From Pseudomonas viridiflava (GTDB lineage Bacteria; Pseudomonadota; Gammaproteobacteria; Pseudomonadales; Pseudomonadaceae): 64,000 bases of DNA. Each line of letters starts with the position of its first letter. Position 1 is the stretch's first letter. Positions 53,674 to 62,031 of this stretch are shown here, piece by piece. The position numbers and the translations under genes were made by a program. Where the stretch lies: contig NZ_UTIQ01000199.1 of the NCBI RefSeq assembly GCF_900582625.1, forward strand, positions 496,001-560,000, written 5' to 3'. The notes beneath the pieces were generated by a model, which was given only the letters and a program-made list of their open reading frames with translations, did no database searches and had not been told where the DNA came from.

Positions 53674-54465
53674 TCAACTCCCAATAAACGTCGGCCGCCA
53701 GGCCAGGGTGAAACGTTCAAGCCCGCGTACCAGGGCGTCGATGCCCAGGCCCAGCACGCTGTACACCAGCAGGCAAATGACGATGACGTCGGTGCGCATA
53801 AAGTCGCGGGCATCGTTGACCAGGTAGCCGATGCCGGCCGTGGCGTTGATCTGCTCGACCACCACCAACCCCAGCCAACTGATGCCGAACGCATAGCGCA
53901 AGCCGACAAAAAACGAAGGCAAGGCGCCCGGCAAAATCACATGCCACACGCGCTCGCGCCGGTTGAGGCCGAACAGCGTGGCCGCTTCGATCAGCTTGGG
54001 ATCAAGGCCACGGATGCCAGCAAACAAGGTGAGGTAAATGGGAAAGGTGGTGCCCAGGGCGATGAGCGCGATCTTCGGCGTTTCGCCCACCCCGAACCAC
54101 AAGATAAACAGCGGCACGATGGCCAGAAACGGCAGGGTGCGCAGCATTTGCATGGGCGAGTCGATGGCCAACTCACCCCCGCGCGAAAGCCCCGCCACCA
54201 GCGCCAACGTAGTGCCCACGCTCACGCCAATCGCCAGGCCACTCAGCGCGCGCCCCAACGACACCCACAAATGCCCGGCCAATTCACCGCTCGCCAACAA
54301 CTGCCACAAGGTGCCGCCGATGGCACTGGGCGCGGCGATAACGCGCGTCGGTAATACACCGGTTTGCGAGGCCAGCTCCCACAGCAGTAACAACAGCAGC
54401 GGACTGACCAACCGCGCCGCCACATTGCGCACCATCGGCCAGCGAGCGAGTGAACGCAGCGACAT
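53674..54465 (-). CDS. ABC transporter permease, SsuC/TauC-like
   Basis: A 263-residue inner-membrane permease with about six hydrophobic segments, the EAA-type loop 'EAATLFGLNRRERVWHVILPGALPSFFVG', and 'WLGLVVVEQINATAGIGYLVNDARDFMRTD' characteristic of sulfonate/taurine permeases. GGGAG precedes ATG 54465. First gene of the seven-gene operon. Confidence 0.92.
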   Translation of the reverse strand: MSLRSLARWPMVRNVAARLVSPLLLLLLWELASQTGVLPTRVIAAPSAIGGTLWQLLASGELAGHLWVSLGRALSGLAIGVSVGTTLALVAGLSRGGELAIDSPMQMLRTLPFLAIVPLFILWFGVGETPKIALIALGTTFPIYLTLFAGIRGLDPKLIEAATLFGLNRRERVWHVILPGALPSFFVGLRYAFGISWLGLVVVEQINATAGIGYLVNDARDFMRTDVIVICLLVYSVLGLGIDALVRGLERFTLAWRPTFIGS

Positions 54466-54524
54466 GACATCTCCCTGAAATCAGCAAATGAAGGCGTTTC
54501 GGCCTTCGGGTGGGGCCATGCTAA

Positions 54525-54613
54525 CTACATAAGAAATGGGCGGGAAATTCGATTTGGTTCTAACCTAATATGTAGATGGCGCATTACCTTTGTTTTTTGA
54601 TATGCGTATGTAG
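54525..54613 (-). promoter_or_regulatory. AT-rich promoter/operator region of the importer operon
   Basis: In the 220-base gap upstream of the permease gene an AT-rich stretch carries CTACATA (54525-54531) and its inverted copy TATGTAG twice (54569-54575 and 54607-54613). Such heptamers could be operator half-sites for the LysR or another regulator; no -35/-10 consensus is firm. Confidence 0.35.
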
Positions 54614-54655
54614 CATATTGATTGTAGTTAAATATGATGGATGGGGGGCGCAGCC

Positions 54656-54675
54656 ATCGCGGCTTTAGCCGCGAT
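54656..54675. repeat. Single REP element
   Basis: ATCGCGGCTTTAGCCGCGAT is a perfect palindrome, a lone member of the REP family seen at 31861 and 47641. It lies just after the SnoaL-like gene and may act as its 3' end. Confidence 0.7.
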
Positions 54676-54685
54676 GCTTTTGCCT

Positions 54686-55063
54686 TCAAGCTGGCAACCG
54701 CGTCGCCTGAAACGAGCTGATCTGCCACCCCTGCGCCCCAAGCGTCCACACCTGGGTGGCAAACCCTTCCCCGCGAATCGGCTGATCACCGCCGCGCTTT
54801 TGCAGCGTGTTGCATTGCGGCCCGGTCATCACCGCTACGCCTTCGCCGTAGAAGCGAATCTGTAATTCACCGCGCTCGATGGCCAGGTACTGCACCGCCG
54901 TTTTGGCGTAGGTCAGGTAGTCGGCTTTGCCTTGCACCAGGCCGGTGGTGTGCACGTACACCAGGTCGTCGGCGAACAGCTCGGCCACGCGGGCGTGGTC
55001 TTCTGCTACCAGCGCACGGCTGCGCGCTTGCTCCAGTTCCAGCAGGTGTTGGTGGGTGTTCAT
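54686..55063 (-). CDS. SnoaL/NTF2-like (DUF4440) protein
   Basis: A 125-residue NTF2-fold protein: 'LLELEQARSRALVAEDHARVAELFADDLVYVHTTG', 'FYGEGVAVMTGPQ', and 'WTLGAQGWQISSFQATRL'. The fold holds small ligands or catalyses isomerase/hydrolase steps; no catalytic set is evident. AGGAG is well placed before ATG 55063. It is divergent from the amidohydrolase and on the same strand as the importer operon, 220 bases upstream of it. Confidence 0.85.
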   Translation of the reverse strand: MNTHQHLLELEQARSRALVAEDHARVAELFADDLVYVHTTGLVQGKADYLTYAKTAVQYLAIERGELQIRFYGEGVAVMTGPQCNTLQKRGGDQPIRGEGFATQVWTLGAQGWQISSFQATRLPA

Positions 55064-55321
55064 GCAGACGCTCCTATGGGTTGAGAGCGCGCACCTTAGG
55101 CGCCGCGCCGGGCGCTAAAAAATCGTCGATCACGATGGCTGCCATCGCCACTTTCACTGCCTGCCGCCCTCGGCCGCCGCTTGCCCTGCAGCCCAGGCCG
55201 GGCAAGGGCTGCACCGGGTATTGAGGCGGTCAATACCCGGCCATCGACGCAATCTGTTGGTGCCCCGCCGCCGCGCTGGGCAGCCTGCCTGCACACTTCC
55301 CATTACAGCGATGTCACCGCT

Positions 55322-56677
55322 ATGAGCACCTTGCACCTGCACTGCCAAACCCTGTTCGACGGCACCAGCCTCGCCACCCGCCAGCAGCAAACGCTGGTGG
55401 TGGAGAACGGCGTGCTGAGTTATGTCGGCCCGCGCAGCAGCGCACCGCTTCCCGCGCCTGGCGCCCAGGTGGTCGATGCCGGCGACCACTTTGTGATGCC
55501 CGGCCTGGTGGATGTGCATACCCATCTGGCCTTTGGTAATGCACAGAGCGAGGAAGACATTGATATCTGGACCAGCGATGAATTCCGCGCCCTGCGCGGT
55601 ATGTTCTTCGCGCAGCATGTGTTGGCGGCCGGCGTTACCAGCATGGTCTGCCCCGGCGACAGCGGTCAGTTGAGCATCGCGGTGCGCAACAGCATCGCCG
55701 CCGGGCTGTTCGAGGGTCCGCGCATTGCCGCCAGCAGCCGGGTGATTACCAACCGACAGAGCCTTAACGACTGGTTTCCCAGCCGCGTCGGTGCGCCCGA
55801 ATATTTCACCGCGCGCCTGGTGACCAGCCGCAGCGAGGCCCTGGCCGAGGTACGCAAGCAGGCTAAAGACGGCGTCGACCTGATCAAAATCGCCATGGAC
55901 GGCACCCACCGCCGACCCAACGGCGAAATCATCGCGGCCTTTACCGCTGATGAAACCAAAGAGATGGTCGACGAAGCCCACCGCCTCGGCTGCAAAGTGG
56001 CGACCCACGCCTATGGCCGCGAAGCGGTGATGTACGCCGCCAAGGCCGGGGTCGACCTGGTGTTTCATGGGTTCTACATGGACGACGCCTGCATCGACGC
56101 GTTGCTCGAAGCGGGCAGCATTTTGGCGCCGACCATGACCTTTCCGCAGAACACCGTGGACTTCTGCCAACCCCACGACCCGGCGATCACCACCGGCTAC
56201 GCCGCCTGCTGCGCGCGCACCCTGGAAGTGGGCAGCCAGGTGCTCAAACGCGCCAAGGCCGCCGGCATTCCGTTCGCCTGCGGCAGCGACAGCGGCTTTG
56301 CCGTAACGCCGTATGGCGAATGGCACGCGCGCGAGCTGGAACTGCTGGTCACCCGCCTCGGCTTTACCCCGGCCGAAGCCCTTTACGCCGCCACCAACGT
56401 CGGTGCTCGCTGCATGCCACGGGGCGAAACCCTGGGAACGTTGGAGGTGGGCAAACAGGCCGACTTCCTCCTGCTCGACGGCTCGCCCTTGGAGGACATC
56501 CGCCTGCTGCAAAACCGTCGTGCGCTCAAGGCGGTATACAAAGCCGGCCAACCGATGCGCCTCGACCGCACGCCTTACAACCCTAAGCAGGTGTCGGACT
56601 TCAACTCACTGAAATGGACCGACCTGTACACCCGCGACCGCGTCGCGCACTTGGGCAAATGGAGCGCAGGCGCATGA
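55322..56677 (+). CDS. Metal-dependent amidohydrolase, prolidase/imidazolonepropionase-like
   Basis: A 451-residue amidohydrolase: N-terminal beta-sandwich ('LFDGTSLATRQQQTLVVENGVLSYVG'), first metal motif 'MPGLVDVHTHLAFG', a lysine in 'VDLIKIAMDGTHR', 'KVATHAYGREAV' and 'DLVFHGFYMDD' (His ligands), and the Asp in 'CGSDSGFAVTP'. These are the features of the Xaa-Pro/Xaa-Arg-type dipeptidase (Sgx9260-like) branch of the superfamily. No good Shine-Dalgarno before ATG 55322; the frame opens 47 codons earlier without family similarity. Overlaps the next gene by ATGA. Confidence 0.9.
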   Translation: MSTLHLHCQTLFDGTSLATRQQQTLVVENGVLSYVGPRSSAPLPAPGAQVVDAGDHFVMPGLVDVHTHLAFGNAQSEEDIDIWTSDEFRALRGMFFAQHVLAAGVTSMVCPGDSGQLSIAVRNSIAAGLFEGPRIAASSRVITNRQSLNDWFPSRVGAPEYFTARLVTSRSEALAEVRKQAKDGVDLIKIAMDGTHRRPNGEIIAAFTADETKEMVDEAHRLGCKVATHAYGREAVMYAAKAGVDLVFHGFYMDDACIDALLEAGSILAPTMTFPQNTVDFCQPHDPAITTGYAACCARTLEVGSQVLKRAKAAGIPFACGSDSGFAVTPYGEWHARELELLVTRLGFTPAEALYAATNVGARCMPRGETLGTLEVGKQADFLLLDGSPLEDIRLLQNRRALKAVYKAGQPMRLDRTPYNPKQVSDFNSLKWTDLYTRDRVAHLGKWSAGA

Positions 56678-57108
56678 CCGCACTGACCTTTACCCTCGCC
56701 GCACAACTGGCCAGCGCTACCGTGCAGGCAGCCCGTGATTTGGGCCTGAAACCCATGGCCGCTGCCGTGCTCGATCAGGCCGGTCACCTTCTGGCCGTAG
56801 TGCGCGATGAAGGCGCGAGTTTTCTGCGGCCACAGATTGCCACCGGCAAAGCACGCGGCTGTTTGGGCATGGGCTTTGGCGGGCGCGAACTGGCCCGCCG
56901 TGCGCAAGCGATGCCGGCGTTTTTCGATGCCATCAACAGCCTGACCGCAGGCGAAGTGATTCCCGTGGCGGGCGGTGTGTTGATTCGCTCGACGCACGGT
57001 GAACTGCTGGGGGCGATTGGCGTGAGTGGCGACACCTCGGATAACGACGAGCGCTGTGCGCTGCTGGCGATTGCGGCGGCCGGATTGCAGGCGGATTGCG
57101 GGGACTAG
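56674..57108 (+). CDS. GlcG/HbpS-type heme-degrading family protein
   Basis: A 144-residue protein: 'AARDLGLKPMAAAVLDQAGHLLAVVRDEGASFLRPQIATGKA' opening, 'FFDAINSLTAGEVIPVAGGVLIRS' and 'LLGAIGVSGDTSDNDERCAL' ending, the GlcG/HbpS (DUF336) signature. The family contains glycolate-operon and heme-binding proteins and is found in catabolic operons with a small-ligand role. The start ATG 56674 overlaps the amidohydrolase stop, so the pair is translationally coupled. Confidence 0.92.
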   Translation: MTALTFTLAAQLASATVQAARDLGLKPMAAAVLDQAGHLLAVVRDEGASFLRPQIATGKARGCLGMGFGGRELARRAQAMPAFFDAINSLTAGEVIPVAGGVLIRSTHGELLGAIGVSGDTSDNDERCALLAIAAAGLQADCGD

Positions 57109-57114
57109 TAGCCG

Positions 57115-57539
57115 ACCGCGCTTGAGCTCCCCTCTCCCGCTAAGTCGGCCGGACAGGCGAGAGGGGCTGGGGTGAGGGCCGGCTTTACTCGCTCGCAAAT
57201 TGTGCGCGCAGCCCCCTCACCCTCACCCTCTCCCCGCTGGGGCGAGGGGACTAAAAGCAGACCGCGCTTGAGCTCCCCTCGCCCGCTAAGTCGGCCGGAC
57301 AGGCGAGAGGGGCTGGGGGTGAGGGCCGGCTTTTACTCGCTCGCAAATGGCGCGCGCAGCCCACTCACCCTAACCCTCTCCCCGCTGGGGCGAGAGGACT
57401 AAAAACAGACCGCGCATGAGCTCCCCTCTCCCGCTGGCGGGAGAGGGGCTGGGGGTGAGGGCCGGCTTTTACTCGGTCGCAAATTGTGCGCGCAGCCCCC
57501 TCACCCTAACCCTCTCCCCGCTGGGGCGAGGGGACTAGA
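57115..57539. repeat. Three tandem copies of a CTCCCCTCTCCCGC repeat
   Basis: Units start at 57115, 57261 and 57409 (period 146-148). Each reads ACCGCGC-T/A-TGAGCTCCCCTC..CCCGCT, GAGAGGGGCTGGGG, GAGGGCCGGCTTTACTCGC, GCGCGCAGCCC, CACTCACCC, CTCTCCCCGCTGGGGCGAG. Units 1 and 2 contain 'AAGTCGGCCGGACAGGCG', absent in unit 3. It fills the gap between convergent genes. A multi-stem structure is possible. Confidence 0.85.
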
Positions 57540-58470
57540 CGCAGACTGCGTTCAGACTTTCCGCCTGCGCCACCAACACCGACCGAAACCAACTCAACGC
57601 CGGGTCCGCATGCTGATACGGATGCCATTGCACCACCTGCGTCGCCACCGGAAACGCCAACGGCGCAGGCACCACACGCAGTGAATAGCGGCTGGCAAAC
57701 AACGCGGCCTGGCGCCGGAACAGCGTCGCCACCCGCGCGGTGCCGACGATAAAGTCCGGCATCAAGGCAAAGCTTTCTACCGCCACCGCAACCTGGCGGC
57801 TGATGCCGAGTTCTTCCAAGTGCGCGGCATCCAGCGCCAACTGACGGCCATCGGCAAATTCGCGCACCACATGCTCCGCCTCGCAATACGCCGCCAAGCT
57901 GATGCCATCGGCATAGGCGGCGTGCTCGGCGCTCACCAGGCAGCACAGTTCATCGGTCAGTAACGGCTGCTGCGGGTACGCCGGGTTGAGCCGGCGCTGG
58001 GGCACGATGGCGCAATCGCTGCGGCGGTAGTCCAGCGCTTCACTGACCACGTCGCCGTCGCGCGGCAGCGGCAAATCACGCACGGTCAAGCGCACGCCCG
58101 GCGCCAGTCGCGCCAGTTCACGACTGACCGCCGGCATCAACACGGCCGCCACATAATCAGACGCCACCACGGTAAAACGCCGTTCACACTGCGCCGGCTC
58201 GAAGCGCACCGGCGCATCGATAATCTCGCGCGTCAACGCCAGCGCTTCGCGCACTTTCGGCAGCAGCGCCAGGCCCAGCGTGGTCGGTTGCATCGTGCGA
58301 CCGACCGCCACCAACAGCGGGTCGTTGAAATGCTCACGCAAACGCCCGAGCGCCGAGCTGGTGGCCGATTGGCCCAGGCACAAACGCTCGGCCGCACGGG
58401 TCACGCTGCACTCGCTGAGCAAGGCATCCAGCGCGACTAACAAGTTGAGATCGAGGCGGCGAAAACGCAT
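57535..58470 (-). CDS. LysR family transcriptional regulator (NodD-like)
   Basis: A 311-residue LysR regulator: winged HTH 'FRRLDLNLLVALDALLSECSVTRAAERLCLGQSATSSALGRLREHF' of NodD/PcaQ type, then an inducer domain ('ERRFTVVASDYVAAVLMPAVSREL', 'DELCCLVSAEHAAYADGISL'). ATG 58470 is preferred to GTG 58476 because of the usual 'MRFRRLDLNLL'. Divergent from the VOC gene with 217 bases between, so it is the probable regulator of that gene and perhaps of the amidohydrolase or importer operons. Confidence 0.93.
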   Translation of the reverse strand: MRFRRLDLNLLVALDALLSECSVTRAAERLCLGQSATSSALGRLREHFNDPLLVAVGRTMQPTTLGLALLPKVREALALTREIIDAPVRFEPAQCERRFTVVASDYVAAVLMPAVSRELARLAPGVRLTVRDLPLPRDGDVVSEALDYRRSDCAIVPQRRLNPAYPQQPLLTDELCCLVSAEHAAYADGISLAAYCEAEHVVREFADGRQLALDAAHLEELGISRQVAVAVESFALMPDFIVGTARVATLFRRQAALFASRYSLRVVPAPLAFPVATQVVQWHPYQHADPALSWFRSVLVAQAESLNAVCV

Positions 58471-58687
58471 CGGCACGGCTCACAAAAAGGCGGTAGCCGA
58501 CCCTAATTCAGCGTGCTTCATCAGACCAATCAGCATTGGCGCTGGCAGGTATCGCGGCCGCTTATGCCTGGCCGGGCGCATCTTCAACCGCTCCGCGAAA
58601 GTGCTTGCTGCACGGGCCGCTTATTGCTGCAGGAAAAAAACCGCAGCATCCGGAGCTGTTAACCGCCACCGATTTCGGAGCATCGCC

Positions 58688-59170
58688 ATGACAAACACCG
58701 CCATCACCATTCAGCGCCTCGACCACTTCACTATCCGCACCAAAAAATGGGACGAAACCGCCGACTTTTTCAGCAACGTGATCGGCCTAAAACACGGCCC
58801 CCGGCCGGCGTTTCGGTTTCCTGGCTACTGGCTGTACGCCGGCGATCAGCCGATTTTGCACATCGTCGCCATCACCGATGCGCGCTCCGGGTTGGAGGCG
58901 TACCTGGGCGCACGGTCGGCGCGGCACGGTTCCGGTTCGATTGACCACGTGTCGTTGCGCTGCATGGGCCTGGGTCCGATGCAAAAACGCCTGATGTCGC
59001 TGGGCATCAGCTTCAGTGAGCGGGTGATCCCCGAAATTGGCGAGCACCAGTTGTTCGTCGAAGACCCGAACGGCGTGGTGGTGGAGATGGTCTTTCCCCA
59101 CTCGCCCCTGGACCGCATCATTGGCCAGCCCATCGAACAGCCCGCCATGCGCGGTGAACACGATGCGTAA
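58688..59170 (+). CDS. VOC family (glyoxalase/dioxygenase-like) protein
   Basis: A 160-residue VOC-fold protein: 'IQRLDHFTIRTKKWDETADFFSNVIGLKHGPRPAF' (metal His), 'ILHIVAITDA', 'GSIDHVSLRCMG' (His), 'HQLFVEDPNGVVVEMVFP' (Glu). Three conserved metal ligands suggest an active enzyme (dioxygenase, lyase or isomerase). GGAG precedes ATG 58688. Convergent with the MFS gene; divergent from LysR, its likely regulator. Confidence 0.88.
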   Translation: MTNTAITIQRLDHFTIRTKKWDETADFFSNVIGLKHGPRPAFRFPGYWLYAGDQPILHIVAITDARSGLEAYLGARSARHGSGSIDHVSLRCMGLGPMQKRLMSLGISFSERVIPEIGEHQLFVEDPNGVVVEMVFPHSPLDRIIGQPIEQPAMRGEHDA

Positions 59171-59200
59171 CGCTCACCGTGCGCGGGCCGGGGCGCGGTT

Positions 59201-60418
59201 TTACACGCCCTTGGTTGAGGGCAACAGCACGGTGAGAATGCCCAGCAGCGGCAGGAACGCGCACAGGCGGAACACATATTCGATGCCGTGAATATCAGCC
59301 AGATAGCCCAGCAAGGCGCCACCGATCCCGCCGAAGCCAAACATCAGCCCGAAAAACACACCGGCAATCATGCCGACGTTGCCGGGCACCAGTTCCTGCG
59401 CGTACACCACGATGGCCGAGAATGCCGAGGCCAGAATAAAGCCGATGATCATGCTCAATACGCCGGTCCAGAACAGGTCGACGTAGGGCAGCGCCAAGGT
59501 GAACGGCGCGGCGCCGAGGATGGAAAACCAGATCACCTTTTTGCGGCCGATCTTGTCGCCAATCGGCCCGCCGAAAAACGTACCGGCTGCCACCGCACCG
59601 AGAAACAGGAACAGGTAGAGCTGCGAGCCGGTGACCGAAACGTCGAACTTTTCGATCAGGAAAAACGTGAAGTAACTGGTCAGGCTGCTCATGTAGAAGT
59701 ACTTGGAAAACACCAGCAAGGCCAACACCACCAAGGCGCTAATCACCCGCTGTTTGGACAACCCATGGGTCGCCACGCTGCCTTGCTTGAGCTTGAACAG
59801 CGTGAGGTGATTGCGGTACCAGCGGCTCAGGCCGTAGAGCACGGCAATGGCAAAGGTGGCGAATAAACCGAACCACGCGACATGGCCCTGCCCGTACGGA
59901 ATCACGATGGCCGCCGCCAGCAGTGGCCCGAACGCGCTACCGGCGTTGCCGCCCACTTGAAAGGTAGACTGCGCCAGGCCGTAGCGCCCGCCCGAGGCCA
60001 GCCGGGCGATGCGCGAGGCTTCCGGGTGAAAGGTCGACGAGCCGATGCCCACCAGCCCCGAAGCCAGGAGAATCGCGGGGAAACTGCCGACAAAGGCCAG
60101 CAGCAAAATACCCACCAGCGTGCACAGCGAGCCCACCGGCAACAGCCACGGTTTCGGGTGGCGATCAGTGTGGTAACCGACCCAGGGTTGCAGCAGCGAG
60201 GCCGTCAGTTGGAAGGTCAGGGTAATCAGGCCGACCTGGGCGAAGGTCAGGCCATAGTTGGCCTTGAGCATCGGGTAAATCGACGGCAGCACAGCCTGAA
60301 TCAGGTCATTGATCAAATGCGCGAGGGCACAGGCGCCGATGACGCGCATCACCAGCGGGCTGGCCTGCTGAGTGACGGTACTGGCTAAGGACGGTGAAGC
60401 AGTGGCACTGGTGGACAT
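59201..60418 (-). CDS. MFS transporter, fosmidomycin-resistance (Fsr) type
   Basis: A 405-residue, 12-segment exporter: 'LAHLINDLIQAVLPSIYPMLKANYGLTFAQVGLITLTFQLTASLLQPWVGYHTDRH' with the Fsr-type motif A, 'GIGSSTFHPEASRIARLASGGRYGLAQSTFQVGGNAGSAFGPLLAA' (both blocks diagnostic). Fsr homologues expel fosmidomycin and other small phosphonates or acids. ATG 60418 has GGAAG upstream. It is divergent from the AraC gene, the typical pair in Pseudomonas. Confidence 0.93.
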   Translation of the reverse strand: MSTSATASPSLASTVTQQASPLVMRVIGACALAHLINDLIQAVLPSIYPMLKANYGLTFAQVGLITLTFQLTASLLQPWVGYHTDRHPKPWLLPVGSLCTLVGILLLAFVGSFPAILLASGLVGIGSSTFHPEASRIARLASGGRYGLAQSTFQVGGNAGSAFGPLLAAAIVIPYGQGHVAWFGLFATFAIAVLYGLSRWYRNHLTLFKLKQGSVATHGLSKQRVISALVVLALLVFSKYFYMSSLTSYFTFFLIEKFDVSVTGSQLYLFLFLGAVAAGTFFGGPIGDKIGRKKVIWFSILGAAPFTLALPYVDLFWTGVLSMIIGFILASAFSAIVVYAQELVPGNVGMIAGVFFGLMFGFGGIGGALLGYLADIHGIEYVFRLCAFLPLLGILTVLLPSTKGV

Positions 60419-60546
60419 AGGGCAGCTTCCAGACAAGCCAGCGCAGACACATGCGCTGGTAATTTCAGGGGTCGACGCTATGCTACGGGCCCTTAAAAGC
60501 GCCTGTCTCGCGTGATGCAGACAACACCTATCGCAAAACGGACAAC

Positions 60547-61320
60547 ATGATCAGACCCTTGCCGCAGTTGCTGGAAGAAATCGACGCCGCTGCGTGGCGC
60601 GTGAGCACCAGTGCCACCGACTACCCGGCCGACTGGCAAATCGCGCCCCATTGCCACAACAAGCACCAACTGATTTACGCCATCCAAGGCGTGATGGTGG
60701 TGCATGCGGCGATGCACCAATGGACCGTGCCGCCGAGTCGCGGCATCTGGATGCCCTGCGGCCACGAGCACGCCATCCGCTGCATCGGCCCGCTGAAAAT
60801 GCGCAGCGTGTTCGTGCACCCTGACGACTCGCTAGACCTGCCCACCGAGACCCGCGCCGTGAGCATTTCACCGCTGCTGAGCGAACTGATCCAGACCTCC
60901 ATCGGCATTGCCGAGCCGTACGCCAACAACTCGCGGGAAGCGCGGGTGATGAACCTGATTCTCGACGAGCTGAAAATTCTGCCCACCCTGCCCCTGCACC
61001 TGCCGCAACCGACCGACCCGCGTCTTGGCGTCATCTGCCAGACCCTGCAAGAAAACCCCGGCCACACCGCCACCCTCGCCGACTGGAGCGCGCGTCTGCA
61101 CCTGGACGAAAAAACCATCCAGCGGTTATTCCAGAAAAGCACCGGCATGACCTTCGGCCAATGGCGCCAACAAGCGCGGCTGATGCAAGCGCTGGAACGC
61201 ATCGCCGTGGGCGAAAAAATCATCGAAGTGGCGGGTGCGCTGGGTTATGAGAGCCCAAGCGCGTTTGCGACCATGTTTAAAAAGCAGTTTGGGGTTACGC
61301 CGAGTCAGTTTTTTAAGTAA
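60547..61320 (+). CDS. AraC family regulator with N-terminal cupin domain
   Basis: A 257-residue regulator: cupin domain (about 15-120; 'HCHNKHQLIYAIQGVMVVHA', 'GHEHAIRC') and two HTH motifs in the C-terminal domain ('ATLADWSARLHLDEKTIQRLFQKSTGMTFGQWRQQARLM' and 'IIEVAGALGYESPSAFATMFKKQFGVTPSQFF'). Resembles NimR-type regulators, which control adjacent exporter genes. It most likely regulates the divergent fsr-like gene. The Shine-Dalgarno is weak. Confidence 0.92.
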   Translation: MIRPLPQLLEEIDAAAWRVSTSATDYPADWQIAPHCHNKHQLIYAIQGVMVVHAAMHQWTVPPSRGIWMPCGHEHAIRCIGPLKMRSVFVHPDDSLDLPTETRAVSISPLLSELIQTSIGIAEPYANNSREARVMNLILDELKILPTLPLHLPQPTDPRLGVICQTLQENPGHTATLADWSARLHLDEKTIQRLFQKSTGMTFGQWRQQARLMQALERIAVGEKIIEVAGALGYESPSAFATMFKKQFGVTPSQFFK

Positions 61321-61402
61321 TGCGTGGACGGCGGTTGTGTGTGGGCGCTGAGGCGAAGGGCCAGGAACCGCGCTTGTGGCCAGTTACGATGGTCGCCGCA
61401 GC

Positions 61403-61531
61403 ATTCTGGATCCCCGCGTGCGCGAGGATGACGGTGTGGTCTTGGCGACTAGTTTCCTCTTTTAAAGGCCAGGTTATGTCTTCGAACGTAGCCCAAACCT
61501 CCGTCATCCTCGCGAACGCGGGGATCCAGAA
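61403..61531. repeat. REP-type repeat pair, GGATCC/GATGACGG family
   Basis: ATTCTGGATCCCCGCGTGCGCGAGGATGACGG (61403-61434) and its inverted counterpart CCGTCATCCTCGCGAACGCGGGGATCCAGAAT (61501-61532) frame a 66-base spacer. Same family as the arrays at 5065 and 19096. The remainder of the 317-base gap carries nothing else evident. Confidence 0.85.
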
Positions 61532-61637
61532 TCTCGGCCAGTAACGAAGCTCGCCAAACGAAACTGGATCCCGAAAAATTCCAATCCACACGCGCAAAAA
61601 AGGGGACCTAAGCCCCCCTCGCCCATGCCCGCTCGCC

Positions 61638-62015
61638 TCAACAATTAATCCCGGTCCGCTTACTCCCGCGATACGTAATGTACGTAATCAGCAAAAACAA
61701 AACCGCCATGGTGCTGGTCACGTAGTCAATCCGGCCGCGGGCAAAAAAGAAGTAGCCAGACATCGACACCATCGCCCCGCTCAGCAACAACCAAACCAAC
61801 ACCCCGCTCGCCAACTGGTTGGTTTTGTACTGGCCGATGCCGTAGATGCGTTTGCCGCGTTCGTTCATTTCGGTGACTTCCGCCACCTCCACTTCGCACG
61901 CTGGCGAGCACGCCAAGCCTTTCGGCAGTACCACGGCGCACGCGCGGCACACGCCCTTGCTACAGCCTCGGCAGAGGCCCACGCCCGGTGCGCCCGGGTG
62001 TTCAAAACATTCCAT
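61638..62015 (-). CDS. B-box-type zinc protein with two membrane segments
   Basis: A 125-residue protein with an N-terminal zinc-binding cluster 'CFEHPGAPGVGLCRGCSKGVCRACAVVLPKGLACSPAC' (seven Cys and a His in B-box spacing), then two hydrophobic helices (about 69-91 and 96-114). Inner-membrane topology with a cytoplasmic zinc module is likely. AGAGGAT precedes ATG 62015. It follows the TIGR02270 gene by 16 bases, so it belongs to the same transcript. Function unknown. Confidence 0.75.
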   Translation of the reverse strand: MECFEHPGAPGVGLCRGCSKGVCRACAVVLPKGLACSPACEVEVAEVTEMNERGKRIYGIGQYKTNQLASGVLVWLLLSGAMVSMSGYFFFARGRIDYVTSTMAVLFLLITYITYRGSKRTGINC

Positions 62016-62031
62016 GTGAAATCCTCTGAGG

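Noticed and set aside
57115..57539. Possible CRISPR array
   Set aside because: Units are ~147 bases with no short direct repeats and unique spacers, and no cas genes are present.
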